Origin: Solimonas thermocellulolyticum
GTDB taxonomy: Bacteria; Pseudomonadota; Gammaproteobacteria; Nevskiales; Nevskiaceae
DNA length: 64,000 bases
Assembly: GCF_040327995.1 (NCBI RefSeq)
Contig: NZ_JBEPIJ010000004.1
Location: 178,684 to 242,683 of the forward strand
Direction: 5' to 3'
Notes under the pieces: generated by a model
Told to the model about the DNA's origin: nothing
What the model saw: only the letters and a program-made list of their open reading frames with translations
Databases searched by the model: none
Translations under genes and position numbers: made by a program
In this document: positions 1-7,134 of the stretch, one piece after another
Layout: every line of letters begins with the position of its first letter
Numbering within the stretch: the first letter of the stretch is position 1

Positions 1-330
1 CTGCTGTTTCTCTATCTGGGCGTGATCGGTCTGCAACAGGCTTTCGAAGACGCGCGCGCCGCGGCGCGCGCCTGCGCGCTGCTGGCGATCGTCGGCGTGA
101 TCAACGTGCCGATCGTGAAGTACTCGGTGGAGTGGTGGAACTCGTTGCACCAGACTTCGACGATCCTCAAGCTCGGCAAGCCGACGATCACGATGGACAT
201 GGCCGTGCCGCTGTACGCCGCGCTCGTGGGCACCTTTTTGCTGTGCGCCTACGCGATCCTGCGCCGCGTGCAGAACGAGCTGCTGTGGCGCGAACGCCGC
301 AGCGGCTGGGTCGCGGAACTGCTGCGCTGA
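1..330 (+). CDS. ccmC: Heme exporter protein CcmC, C-terminal fragment
   Basis: This is the last 109 codons of a gene that starts before the window. The frame is open from base 1. CcmC is the inner-membrane protein that handles heme and loads it onto CcmE in System I cytochrome c maturation. The fragment shows a hydrophobic helix, then the family hallmark NVPIVKYSVEWW followed by NSLHQ (residues about 35-52 of the fragment), and a last membrane helix around VPLYAALVGTFLLCAYAIL. It is directly followed by ccmD and the rest of the ccm operon in canonical order, which makes the call secure. Confidence 0.95.
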   Translation: MLFLYLGVIGLQQAFEDARAAARACALLAIVGVINVPIVKYSVEWWNSLHQTSTILKLGKPTITMDMAVPLYAALVGTFLLCAYAILRRVQNELLWRERRSGWVAELLR

Positions 331-375
331 AGCGGGGTCTGCGCATGAATCCACTGCAGCCGGCGAGCTGATTCG

Positions 376-531
376 ATGGACACGCACTTCTGGCAGATGA
401 GTGGTTACGCGGTCTACGTCTGGGGCAGCTTCGGCGTGGCGGCGCTGGTCTTCGCCTGGGCCTGGCTCGCACCGCTGCGGCGGCGGCGTGCGCTGCTGGA
501 CGCGATCCGCGAAGCCGCGGAGGACGCATGA
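376..531 (+). CDS. ccmD: Heme exporter protein CcmD (51 aa)
   Basis: A tiny 51-residue membrane protein. It starts MDTHFWQMSGYAVYVWGSFG, has one transmembrane helix (about residues 16-32) and ends in a basic RRRRALLDAIRE tail. CcmD stabilises the CcmABC complex and helps release holo-CcmE from it. Small size, the F-W...GGY/SGYAxYVW opening and the place between ccmC and ccmE are diagnostic. The stop codon overlaps the ATG of ccmE (ATGA), so the two are probably translationally coupled. Confidence 0.9.
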   Translation: MDTHFWQMSGYAVYVWGSFGVAALVFAWAWLAPLRRRRALLDAIREAAEDA

Positions 532-1001
532 CCCGGCGACAGCAGCGCATGGTGGCGGTCGGCGCCCTGGTGATCGGCCTGGGTCTGGCGGCGGCGCTCG
601 GCTTCACCGCGATGCGCAAGAACATGATGTACTTCTACACGCCCAGCGATGTCGCCGCCGAGCCGCCGTCGGCGGACGCCTTGATCCGTCTCGGCGGGCT
701 GGTCGTCGCCGGCAGCGTCGAGCGCGGCGAGGGTCTCAAAGTCCGCTTCACCCTCGCCGACTGCGAGTCCGAGCTGCCGGTGCGCTACGAGGGCATCCTG
801 CCCGACCTGTTCCGCGAAGGGCAGGGCATCGTCGCCACCGGGCGTGTCGGCAGCGACGGCGTGTTCACTGCGCAGGAAGTGCTCGCCAAGCACGACGAGC
901 AATACATGCCGCCGGAACTCGCCGAGAAGCTGACCGATGACAGCGGCAAGCATTCCTGCGCCGAGTTCAAGCCCGTGTACGGCGCAAAGCAGACCTCATG
1001 A
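528..1001 (+). CDS. ccmE: Cytochrome c-type biogenesis heme chaperone CcmE
   Basis: Periplasmic heme chaperone of 157 aa that binds heme covalently and hands it to CcmF. An N-terminal signal anchor (about residues 8-28) is followed by an OB-fold beta-barrel. The heme-attachment motif is seen as KHDEQY, with His122 as the covalent ligand and Tyr126 in the HxxxY arrangement, then the flexible PPELAEKL tail. The start overlaps the ccmD stop and its own stop overlaps the ccmF start (ATGA at 998), as in a tightly coupled operon. Confidence 0.97.
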   Translation: MTRRQQRMVAVGALVIGLGLAAALGFTAMRKNMMYFYTPSDVAAEPPSADALIRLGGLVVAGSVERGEGLKVRFTLADCESELPVRYEGILPDLFREGQGIVATGRVGSDGVFTAQEVLAKHDEQYMPPELAEKLTDDSGKHSCAEFKPVYGAKQTS

Positions 1002-2965
1002 TCCCCGAGCTCGGTCATTTCGCGATGCTCGCGGCCTTGGCGGTCGCGCTGATCCAGTTCGTCGTGCCGTTCGTCGGTGCCTGGAAGCGCGAGCCGCGCT
1101 GGATGGCGGTGGGCGCATCCGCGGCGCAGACCCAGTTTGTGCTGATCCTCATCGCCTACGCCTGCCTGACCTGGGCCTTCGTCGAGCGCGACTGGTCGGT
1201 GGTCTATGTGGCCGCCAACGCGCATTCGCAGTTGCCGCTGATGTATCGCATCAGCGCCGTCTGGGGCGCACACGAGGGCTCGATGTTGCTGTGGATGCTG
1301 ATGCTCACCGGCTGGGGCGCGGCGGTGTCGGTGTTCAGCCGCAGCCTGCCGCGCGAGGTGCAGGCGCAGGTGCTCGCGGTGATGGGCGCGCTGTGCGTCG
1401 GCTTTCTGCTGTTCATGCTGCTGACCTCGAACCCCTTCGAGCGTCACTTCCCGGTGCCCGAGGACGGACGCGATCTCAATCCGCTGCTGCAGGACCCGGG
1501 CCTGATCGTGCATCCGCCGCTGCTGTACATGGGCTATGTCGGCTTCTCGGTGGCTTTTGCGTTCGCGATTGCGGCGCTGATCGGCGGGCGGCTCGACGCG
1601 GCCTGGGCGCGCTGGACGCGGCCGTGGACGACCTCGGCCTGGCTGTTCCTGACGCTGGGCATCACCCTCGGGTCCTGGTGGGCCTACCACGAACTCGGCT
1701 GGGGCGGCTGGTGGTTCTGGGACCCGGTGGAGAACGCCTCGTTCCTGCCGTGGTTGGTCGGCACCGCACTGATCCATTCGCTGGCGGTCAGCGAGAAGCG
1801 CGGTCTGCTCAAGTCGTGGACGGTGCTGCTCGCGATCCTCGCGTTCGCGCTGTCGCTGCTCGGCACCTTTCTCGTGCGCTCCGGCATCCTCGTGTCCGTG
1901 CACGCTTTCGCCACCGATCCGGCGCGTGGCGTGTTCATCCTCGCCTTTCTCGGCGTCGTGCTCGGTGTCGCTTTTGCGCTGTATGCCTGGCGCGCGCAGC
2001 GTTTCGTCGCGGACGGCGAGCTCGCGCTGTTCTCGCGTGAGGGCTTGTTGCTGCTGAACAATGTCTTTCTGGTGATCGCGGCGGCAGCGGTGCTGATCGG
2101 TACGCTGTATCCGCTGATCGTCGACGCCCTCGGCCTCGGCAAGATCTCGGTCGGCCCGCCGTACTTCAATGCCGTGTTCTTGCCGCTGACGGCGCCGCTG
2201 GTGGTGCTGATCGGCCTGGCGTCGGTGATCGGCTGGAAGCGCGCGAACGCGGCGGACGCGCTGCGCCGCCTGCGCTGGCCGGCGCTGATCGCCTTCGTCG
2301 GTGGCCTCGCGCTGCCGTGGCTGATACAGCAAAAGCTGCTGCTGATCAGTGTCGGCGGCAGCATGCTGGCGCTCTGGACCATGATCATGGCCCTTGAAGA
2401 ACCGTGGCGGCGCTGGCGCACGCGCGGCCTTGGCGGTCTGACGCAGATCTCGCGCAGCGTCTGGGGCATGACGCTGGCGCACTTGGGCATCGGCATCTGG
2501 GTGCTCGGCGTGAGCTTCGTCAGCCTGTACAGCATCGAGCGGGACGTGCGCCTCGGCCCGGGGCAGGCCACCGAGTTGGCCGGCTACCGCTTCGAGCTCG
2601 AACGCATCGAGCACTTTGCCGGCCCGAACTACGATGCCGACCGCGCCATCGTCACGGTCACTCATAACGACGAGCCCATCGCCGAGCTGTATCCGCAGAG
2701 GCGGCTATACCGCGCACAGGGCAGCGTTATGACCGAAGCCAGCGTCGATCACAATCCGCTGCGCGATCTGTACGTCGCACTCGCCGAGCCGCTCGATAAC
2801 GGCGAATGGGCGATGCGCGTCTACGTCAAGCCGATGATGCGGCTGGTGTGGTTCGGCGGCGTGCTGATGGCGCTCGGCGGCGCGCTCGCGGCGAGCGATC
2901 GCCGCTACCGCCTGGCGCGGATGCTGCGGGAGAAGGCACCGATTCCCGGCGGAGTGACCGCCTGA
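998..2965 (+). CDS. ccmF: Heme lyase subunit CcmF
   Basis: Large polytopic inner-membrane protein (655 aa, the normal length for CcmF). With CcmH and CcmI it ligates heme to apocytochrome c. The tryptophan-rich WWD heme-handling segment is clear at about residues 230-250 (GWGGWWFWDPVENASFLPW). The protein otherwise consists of many hydrophobic helices and a periplasmic domain near the C-terminus. The ATG overlaps the end of ccmE by 4 bp. The TGA overlaps the ATG of ccmG by one base (TGATG at 2963-2967). Confidence 0.97.
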   Translation: MIPELGHFAMLAALAVALIQFVVPFVGAWKREPRWMAVGASAAQTQFVLILIAYACLTWAFVERDWSVVYVAANAHSQLPLMYRISAVWGAHEGSMLLWMLMLTGWGAAVSVFSRSLPREVQAQVLAVMGALCVGFLLFMLLTSNPFERHFPVPEDGRDLNPLLQDPGLIVHPPLLYMGYVGFSVAFAFAIAALIGGRLDAAWARWTRPWTTSAWLFLTLGITLGSWWAYHELGWGGWWFWDPVENASFLPWLVGTALIHSLAVSEKRGLLKSWTVLLAILAFALSLLGTFLVRSGILVSVHAFATDPARGVFILAFLGVVLGVAFALYAWRAQRFVADGELALFSREGLLLLNNVFLVIAAAAVLIGTLYPLIVDALGLGKISVGPPYFNAVFLPLTAPLVVLIGLASVIGWKRANAADALRRLRWPALIAFVGGLALPWLIQQKLLLISVGGSMLALWTMIMALEEPWRRWRTRGLGGLTQISRSVWGMTLAHLGIGIWVLGVSFVSLYSIERDVRLGPGQATELAGYRFELERIEHFAGPNYDADRAIVTVTHNDEPIAELYPQRRLYRAQGSVMTEASVDHNPLRDLYVALAEPLDNGEWAMRVYVKPMMRLVWFGGVLMALGGALAASDRRYRLARMLREKAPIPGGVTA

Positions 2966-3486
2966 TGCGTCTGCGCTATCTGCTGCCCGCGGCGGTGCTG
3001 GTGGTGCTGATCGTGCTGTTCGCATTCGGCCTGCAACACGATCCACGCGCGGTGCCGTCGCCGCTGATCGGCAAGCCGGCGCCGGATTTTTCGCTGCGCG
3101 TGGTCGGCGCGGACACACCATTCACCCGCGACGATCTACTCGGTCGCCCGCTGCTGGTGAACTTCTGGGCGAGCTGGTGCGTGGCCTGCCGCGTCGAGCA
3201 TCCGCTGCTGATGGAGCTGGCGCGTCAGGGCGTCGAGATCGTCGGCATCGACTACAAGGACACCGATGCCGAAGGCCTGCGCTGGCTACAGCGCCACGGC
3301 AATCCGTACCGCCACGTCGTCGCCGACACGCAGGGCACGGCCGGACTCGACTGGGGGGTCTACGGCGTGCCCGAGACCTTCGTGCTCGACGCCAAGGGCA
3401 TCATCGTCCACAAGCACATCGGCCCGCTCGACGAAGACGCCTGGCGCAGCACGATCGCACCACTGCTGGCGGGTACCCAGGGTTGA
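2965..3486 (+). CDS. ccmG: Thiol:disulfide interchange protein CcmG/DsbE
   Basis: Membrane-anchored periplasmic thioredoxin of 173 aa that reduces apocytochrome or CcmH cysteines before heme ligation. Residues 4-22 form the signal anchor. The thioredoxin active site is WCVAC (Cys72/Cys75), with the cis-proline segment GVPETF downstream and the family's VGIDYKD insert. An in-frame start exists upstream at 2806, but it lies inside ccmF. The ATG at 2965, overlapping the ccmF stop, gives the normal protein length and an N-terminal anchor, so I chose it. Confidence 0.95.
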   Translation: MRLRYLLPAAVLVVLIVLFAFGLQHDPRAVPSPLIGKPAPDFSLRVVGADTPFTRDDLLGRPLLVNFWASWCVACRVEHPLLMELARQGVEIVGIDYKDTDAEGLRWLQRHGNPYRHVVADTQGTAGLDWGVYGVPETFVLDAKGIIVHKHIGPLDEDAWRSTIAPLLAGTQG

Positions 3487-3491
3487 CGACG

Positions 3492-3938
3492 ATGCGGATA
3501 TCCTTGCTGCCGTGCGCCCTGCTGCTCACCGCCATCACGCTGCGTGCAGCGGCGCAGCCCGGCGAGCTCACGCCGCAGCAGGCCGCGCGCTATCAGGCGC
3601 TGGTGAGCGAGCTGCGCTGCCTGGTGTGCCAGAACCAGTCGATCGCCGACTCGAATGCGCCGCTCGCCGCCGACCTGCGCGAGCAGGTCCGCAGCCAGAT
3701 CCTCGCCGGCCGCAGCGACGAGGCGATCCGCGACTACGTCACCGCGCGCTACGGCGATTTCGTGCTGTACCGGCCGCCGTTCAAGCCGTCGACGTGGATG
3801 CTCTGGGTCGGACCGTTCCTGCTGCTGGCGGCCGCGCTGGCGTTCACGCTGCGCTTCGTGCGCCGCAGCCCGCGTGCATCTGCCGCGCCGGTCGATCCGA
3901 ACCGACTACAGCGTCTGCTCGACGAGGAATCGAAGTGA
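3492..3938 (+). CDS. ccmH: Cytochrome c biogenesis protein CcmH (N-terminal type)
   Basis: 148-aa membrane-anchored periplasmic oxidoreductase of System I. A signal peptide (residues 1-21, ending AAA) precedes the signature LRCLVCQNQS, whose CxxC (Cys43/Cys46) handles the apocytochrome thiols. A C-terminal transmembrane helix (about residues 103-121) and a basic tail follow. The E. coli CcmH is a fusion. Here the CcmI/TPR part is a separate downstream gene, as in Pseudomonas and many other gammaproteobacteria. The gene follows ccmG after 5 bp. Confidence 0.95.
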   Translation: MRISLLPCALLLTAITLRAAAQPGELTPQQAARYQALVSELRCLVCQNQSIADSNAPLAADLREQVRSQILAGRSDEAIRDYVTARYGDFVLYRPPFKPSTWMLWVGPFLLLAAALAFTLRFVRRSPRASAAPVDPNRLQRLLDEESK

Positions 3939-3960
3939 AGGCCGTGACGCGGGTGACCCC

Positions 3961-5196
3961 ATGATCGGGGTATGGATGGCGGCGATCGTGCTGATCGCGG
4001 TGGGGCTCGCGCTGTGGCCACTGTGGGCCGGCCGGCCCGGCCTGGGGCCGCGGCGGCGCACGCTCAACGTCGCCGGTTATCGCGGTCGGCTCACCGAAAT
4101 CGACGCCGAGCTGGCCGCCGGGACCATCACCGCGGAAGCGGCGCAGGCGCTGCGCGAGGAAGCCGCGGCACGCCTTTTGGCGGACGCCGAGGAAGCCGCC
4201 GAGCCGAGGCACGACGCGGGTTCCGACGCCCGCGCCTGGGGGCTGTTCGCCGCCGCGGCGCTGCTGATCGTGCTGGTCAGCGGCCTCGGCTACTGGTTCG
4301 GTGACAGCCGCGAACTGGCGCAATGGATCGAACAGTCGCGCCGCGATCCCGCCGGCGCGCAGCGGCTGTCGATCGAGAGCATGGTGGCGCGGATGGAACG
4401 GCGCCTCGAGGACGAGCCGCAGGACGCCGAGGGCTGGGCCATGCTCGGGCGCTCGTACTTCGTCATCGGCCGGCACGAGGACGCGGCGGTCGCCTTCGAT
4501 CGCGCCAACCGCCTGACCGCCGCCGCGCCGCGCGCCGACTGGCTGGCCAGCGAAGCCGAGGTGCACGTGATGCTGCAGGGCCACGATTTCCGCGGACTGC
4601 CGCGGCAGTTGTTCGAGCGCGCGCTGGCGATCGAGCCGGGCCATCCGAAAGCGCTGTGGTACGCCGGCCTTGCCGCCGCACAGGCCGGCGAGTTCGCGCT
4701 GGCCGTCGAGCGTTGGCAAGCGCTGCGCGAGGGCGAGCTGCCGGATGAGTTCCGGGCGGTGCTCGACGAGCGGCTGCAGGAGCTGGCACAGCTCGCGGCA
4801 AAGCCGGCGCCGGTCGCCTCCGCAGCGGCGAGCGCCGATCCGGCGCCCGAGCCGCGTCTGGTGCTCGAGATCGAGCTCGCCGACGAGCTTGCCAACAGTG
4901 TCGGCGCCAGCGACGTACTGTTCGTGATTGCGCGCCGCCCGGATGCTCCGGGCCCGCCGCTCGCCGTGCGTCGGCTGTCGGCCGGCATGCTGCCGACCCG
5001 CGTCGTGCTGGACGACAGCCACGCGATGGCACCGGGCATGAAGCTTTCGCTCGCCGACGAATGGGAAGTCGTCGCCCGCATCAGCCGCGACGGTACGCCG
5101 CAGGCCAAGTCCGGCGATTTCGAGGGCCGTCTGCGTCTCGGCCGCGGCGATGCCGGCAAGCCGGTCGCGCTGCGCATCGACCGCCGGCTACCGTGA
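3961..5196 (+). CDS. ccmI: Cytochrome c biogenesis apocytochrome chaperone CcmI
   Basis: 411-aa membrane protein with two N-terminal transmembrane helices (about residues 3-20 and 95-112) around a cytoplasmic loop. A periplasmic TPR region (EGWAMLGRSYFVIGRHEDA, KALWYAGLAAAQAGEFALA) follows, then a C-terminal domain of the CcmI/CycH type. It binds the C-terminal helix of apocytochrome c and presents it to CcmF-CcmH. The start ATG at 3961 follows ccmH by 22 bp. It is the last gene of the ccm operon; I see no hairpin terminator in the 44 bp before the next gene. Confidence 0.92.
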   Translation: MIGVWMAAIVLIAVGLALWPLWAGRPGLGPRRRTLNVAGYRGRLTEIDAELAAGTITAEAAQALREEAAARLLADAEEAAEPRHDAGSDARAWGLFAAAALLIVLVSGLGYWFGDSRELAQWIEQSRRDPAGAQRLSIESMVARMERRLEDEPQDAEGWAMLGRSYFVIGRHEDAAVAFDRANRLTAAAPRADWLASEAEVHVMLQGHDFRGLPRQLFERALAIEPGHPKALWYAGLAAAQAGEFALAVERWQALREGELPDEFRAVLDERLQELAQLAAKPAPVASAAASADPAPEPRLVLEIELADELANSVGASDVLFVIARRPDAPGPPLAVRRLSAGMLPTRVVLDDSHAMAPGMKLSLADEWEVVARISRDGTPQAKSGDFEGRLRLGRGDAGKPVALRIDRRLP

Positions 5197-5240
5197 GCGG
5201 CGGCCGCACCCAAATTGCTTAGTCACCCGAGGTTCGATTC

Positions 5241-6089
5241 ATGACCGAAGTGCTCAGAGAGATTCCAGATGCCTCGCGGCTATATCTCAAGGCCGCCGGT
5301 ACGCTGACCAAGAAGCCCAAGGACACGCCGACGCTGCCGACGTCGTCGGTGCGGGTCGAGCGCGTCAGCGCCGACGCCGGGCACCTGGCCGAGTACGCGG
5401 CGATCTGCGGCTTCGAAGAAACCACGCATCTGCCGATCACCTTTCCGCACGTGATGGCCGGTGCCTTACATCTTTACCTGATGACGCAGAAGCCGTTTCC
5501 GTTTCCGCTCCTGGGTCTCGTGCACATCCGCAACGAGATTCGCCAGCACCAGGCGCTGACGGCGGACGGTGTGTTCGACTTGCAGGTGCGCATCGGCGAG
5601 GCGCGTTCGGTGCGCCAGGGCATTGAATTCGATCTGTTGACCGAGGCCCTGCGCGACGGCGAGGCGCTGTGGAGCGAAACCAGCACCATCCTGCATCGCC
5701 GGCCGGCGCCCAAGTCGGCAGTGGCGCCGCGCCCACAGCCGCCGGCGTCGTTGGCCGAATATCGCAGCTTCAGTGCGCCCGCCGACATCGGCCGGCGTTA
5801 CGCCAAGGTCGGCCGTGACTACAACCCGATCCATCTGGCGCCGTGGACCGCGAGACTGTTCGGCTTCAAGCGCCACATCGCCCACGGCATGTGGTCGGCG
5901 GCGCGCTGCGCGGCCGTGCTCGAGCGTGAGCTCGGCCGCGCGCCCAAGGAGCTGTCCGTGCAGTTCAAGCAGCCGCTGTTCCTGCCGGGCAAGGTCGCAC
6001 TCAAGTTCGTCCGCGGACGAGACGGTATCGACTTCTCGCTGCTGTCGGCACGCTCGGACAAGACCCATCTGACGGGGGTGCTGCGTTAG
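5241..6089 (+). CDS. MaoC-like (R)-enoyl-CoA hydratase/dehydratase
   Basis: 282-aa protein of the hotdog-fold MaoC family. The C-terminal half (about residues 175-270) carries the hydratase-2 motif: YAKVGRDYNPIHL, then the conserved HIAHGMW, with the Asp-x4-His dyad in DYNPIH. The N-terminal half looks like the degenerate first hotdog repeat that forms the acyl tunnel in long members. It probably hydrates trans-2-enoyl-CoA or enoyl-ACP thioesters. Substrate and pathway cannot be read from sequence. A high-molecular-weight FabG, a frequent functional partner, lies 26 kb away at 31559. Confidence 0.85.
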   Translation: MTEVLREIPDASRLYLKAAGTLTKKPKDTPTLPTSSVRVERVSADAGHLAEYAAICGFEETTHLPITFPHVMAGALHLYLMTQKPFPFPLLGLVHIRNEIRQHQALTADGVFDLQVRIGEARSVRQGIEFDLLTEALRDGEALWSETSTILHRRPAPKSAVAPRPQPPASLAEYRSFSAPADIGRRYAKVGRDYNPIHLAPWTARLFGFKRHIAHGMWSAARCAAVLERELGRAPKELSVQFKQPLFLPGKVALKFVRGRDGIDFSLLSARSDKTHLTGVLR

Positions 6090-6092
6090 ACT
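6087..6092 (+). promoter_or_regulatory. Possible -10 element for galU
   Basis: The sequence TAGACT overlaps the stop codon of the MaoC-like gene and lies 34 bp before the galU ATG. It is followed by the C-rich start-site context (AAGCATCCGCC) seen before other genes in this window. There is no clear -35 box. Weak, by analogy only. Confidence 0.3.
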
Positions 6093-6125
6093 AAGCATCC
6101 GCCGAAGAACGAGAAGGAACGCCTC

Positions 6126-7028
6126 ATGCGCATCCGCAAAGCGGTCTTTCCGGTGGCTGGACTGGGGACGCGGTTTCTGCCCGCGACCAAGGCCAGCGCC
6201 AAGGAAATGCTGCCCGTCGTCGACAAGCCGCTGATCCAGTATGCCGTGCAGGAGGCGATCAGCGCGGGCGCCCAGGAGCTGATCTTCATCACCGGCCGCT
6301 CGAAGAACTCCATCATGGATCACTTCGACAAGGCCTACGAACTCGAAGCCGAGCTGCAGGGCCGCGGCAAGGAAAAGCTGCTCGCGGCAGTGCAGGACAT
6401 CGTGCCGCCGGGCGTGACCTGCATCTTCATCCGCCAGGCCGAAGCCTTAGGTCTGGGCCACGCCGTGCTGTGCGCATGGCCGGCCGTCGGCGACGAGGAC
6501 TTCTACGTGATCCTTGCCGACGACCTGATCGACGGCCGCCTGCAACCGGCGCTGGCACAGATGCATCGCGTGTATCAGCAGTACGGCACCAGCGTACTCG
6601 CGGTGCAGCGCGTGCCCAAGGACGAGGTCAGCAGCTACGGCATCGTCGACACCCAGCCGGTGGGGCCGGGGCTCTCGGAGATCCGGCGCATGGTCGAAAA
6701 ACCCAAGCCCGAGGACGCGCCGAGCAATCTCGCCGTGGTCGGTCGCTATATTCTCACGCCGCGCATCTTCAAGTTGCTCGAACGCACCCAGCGCGGCGCC
6801 GGCGGCGAGATCCAGCTCACCGATGCGATCAGCGCGATGCTGCAGGAGCAGACCGTGCTGGCCTACGAGTTCGAGGGCACGCGCTACGACTGCGGCTCCA
6901 AGCTCGGCTACCTGCGCGCGAACGTCGAGTATGGACTCAAGCACCCCGAACTGGCCGACGAGTTTCGCGCCTACCTCGAAGCACTGACCGCCGACTGGAA
7001 GCCCGGCGCGAAGAAGGCACGAGCCTAG
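6126..7028 (+). CDS. galU: UTP--glucose-1-phosphate uridylyltransferase
   Basis: 300-aa nucleotidyltransferase that makes UDP-glucose from UTP and glucose-1-phosphate for envelope polysaccharides and osmoprotectant synthesis. The N-terminus has the nucleotide-binding signature FPVAGLGTRFLPATKASAKE (about residues 8-27). VVDKPLIQYAV and the late catalytic segment YDCGSKLGYL (about residues 256-265) are also typical of GalU. Length matches the family. A ribosome-binding sequence (GAAGGAAC) precedes the ATG. Confidence 0.97.
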   Translation: MRIRKAVFPVAGLGTRFLPATKASAKEMLPVVDKPLIQYAVQEAISAGAQELIFITGRSKNSIMDHFDKAYELEAELQGRGKEKLLAAVQDIVPPGVTCIFIRQAEALGLGHAVLCAWPAVGDEDFYVILADDLIDGRLQPALAQMHRVYQQYGTSVLAVQRVPKDEVSSYGIVDTQPVGPGLSEIRRMVEKPKPEDAPSNLAVVGRYILTPRIFKLLERTQRGAGGEIQLTDAISAMLQEQTVLAYEFEGTRYDCGSKLGYLRANVEYGLKHPELADEFRAYLEALTADWKPGAKKARA

Positions 7029-7134
7029 CCGGCATGTGTCGAGCATGACGGATCAGACCGAACAGCCCTCGCGGAGACTGCCCCCGCAGCGGCGCCACCC
7101 GCAGCGGACCTAGGCCTGCACAGGACCTTGGCAA

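Noticed and set aside
51..70. GC palindrome CGCGCGCC...GGCGCGCG in ccmC
   Set aside because: It lies inside a coding sequence and reflects Ala/Arg codons; not a terminator.
785..2665. Long open frame on the minus strand opposite ccmF
   Set aside because: Low-complexity Arg/Gln/His-rich translation typical of antisense shadows in GC-rich coding DNA; ccmE and ccmF explain the region.
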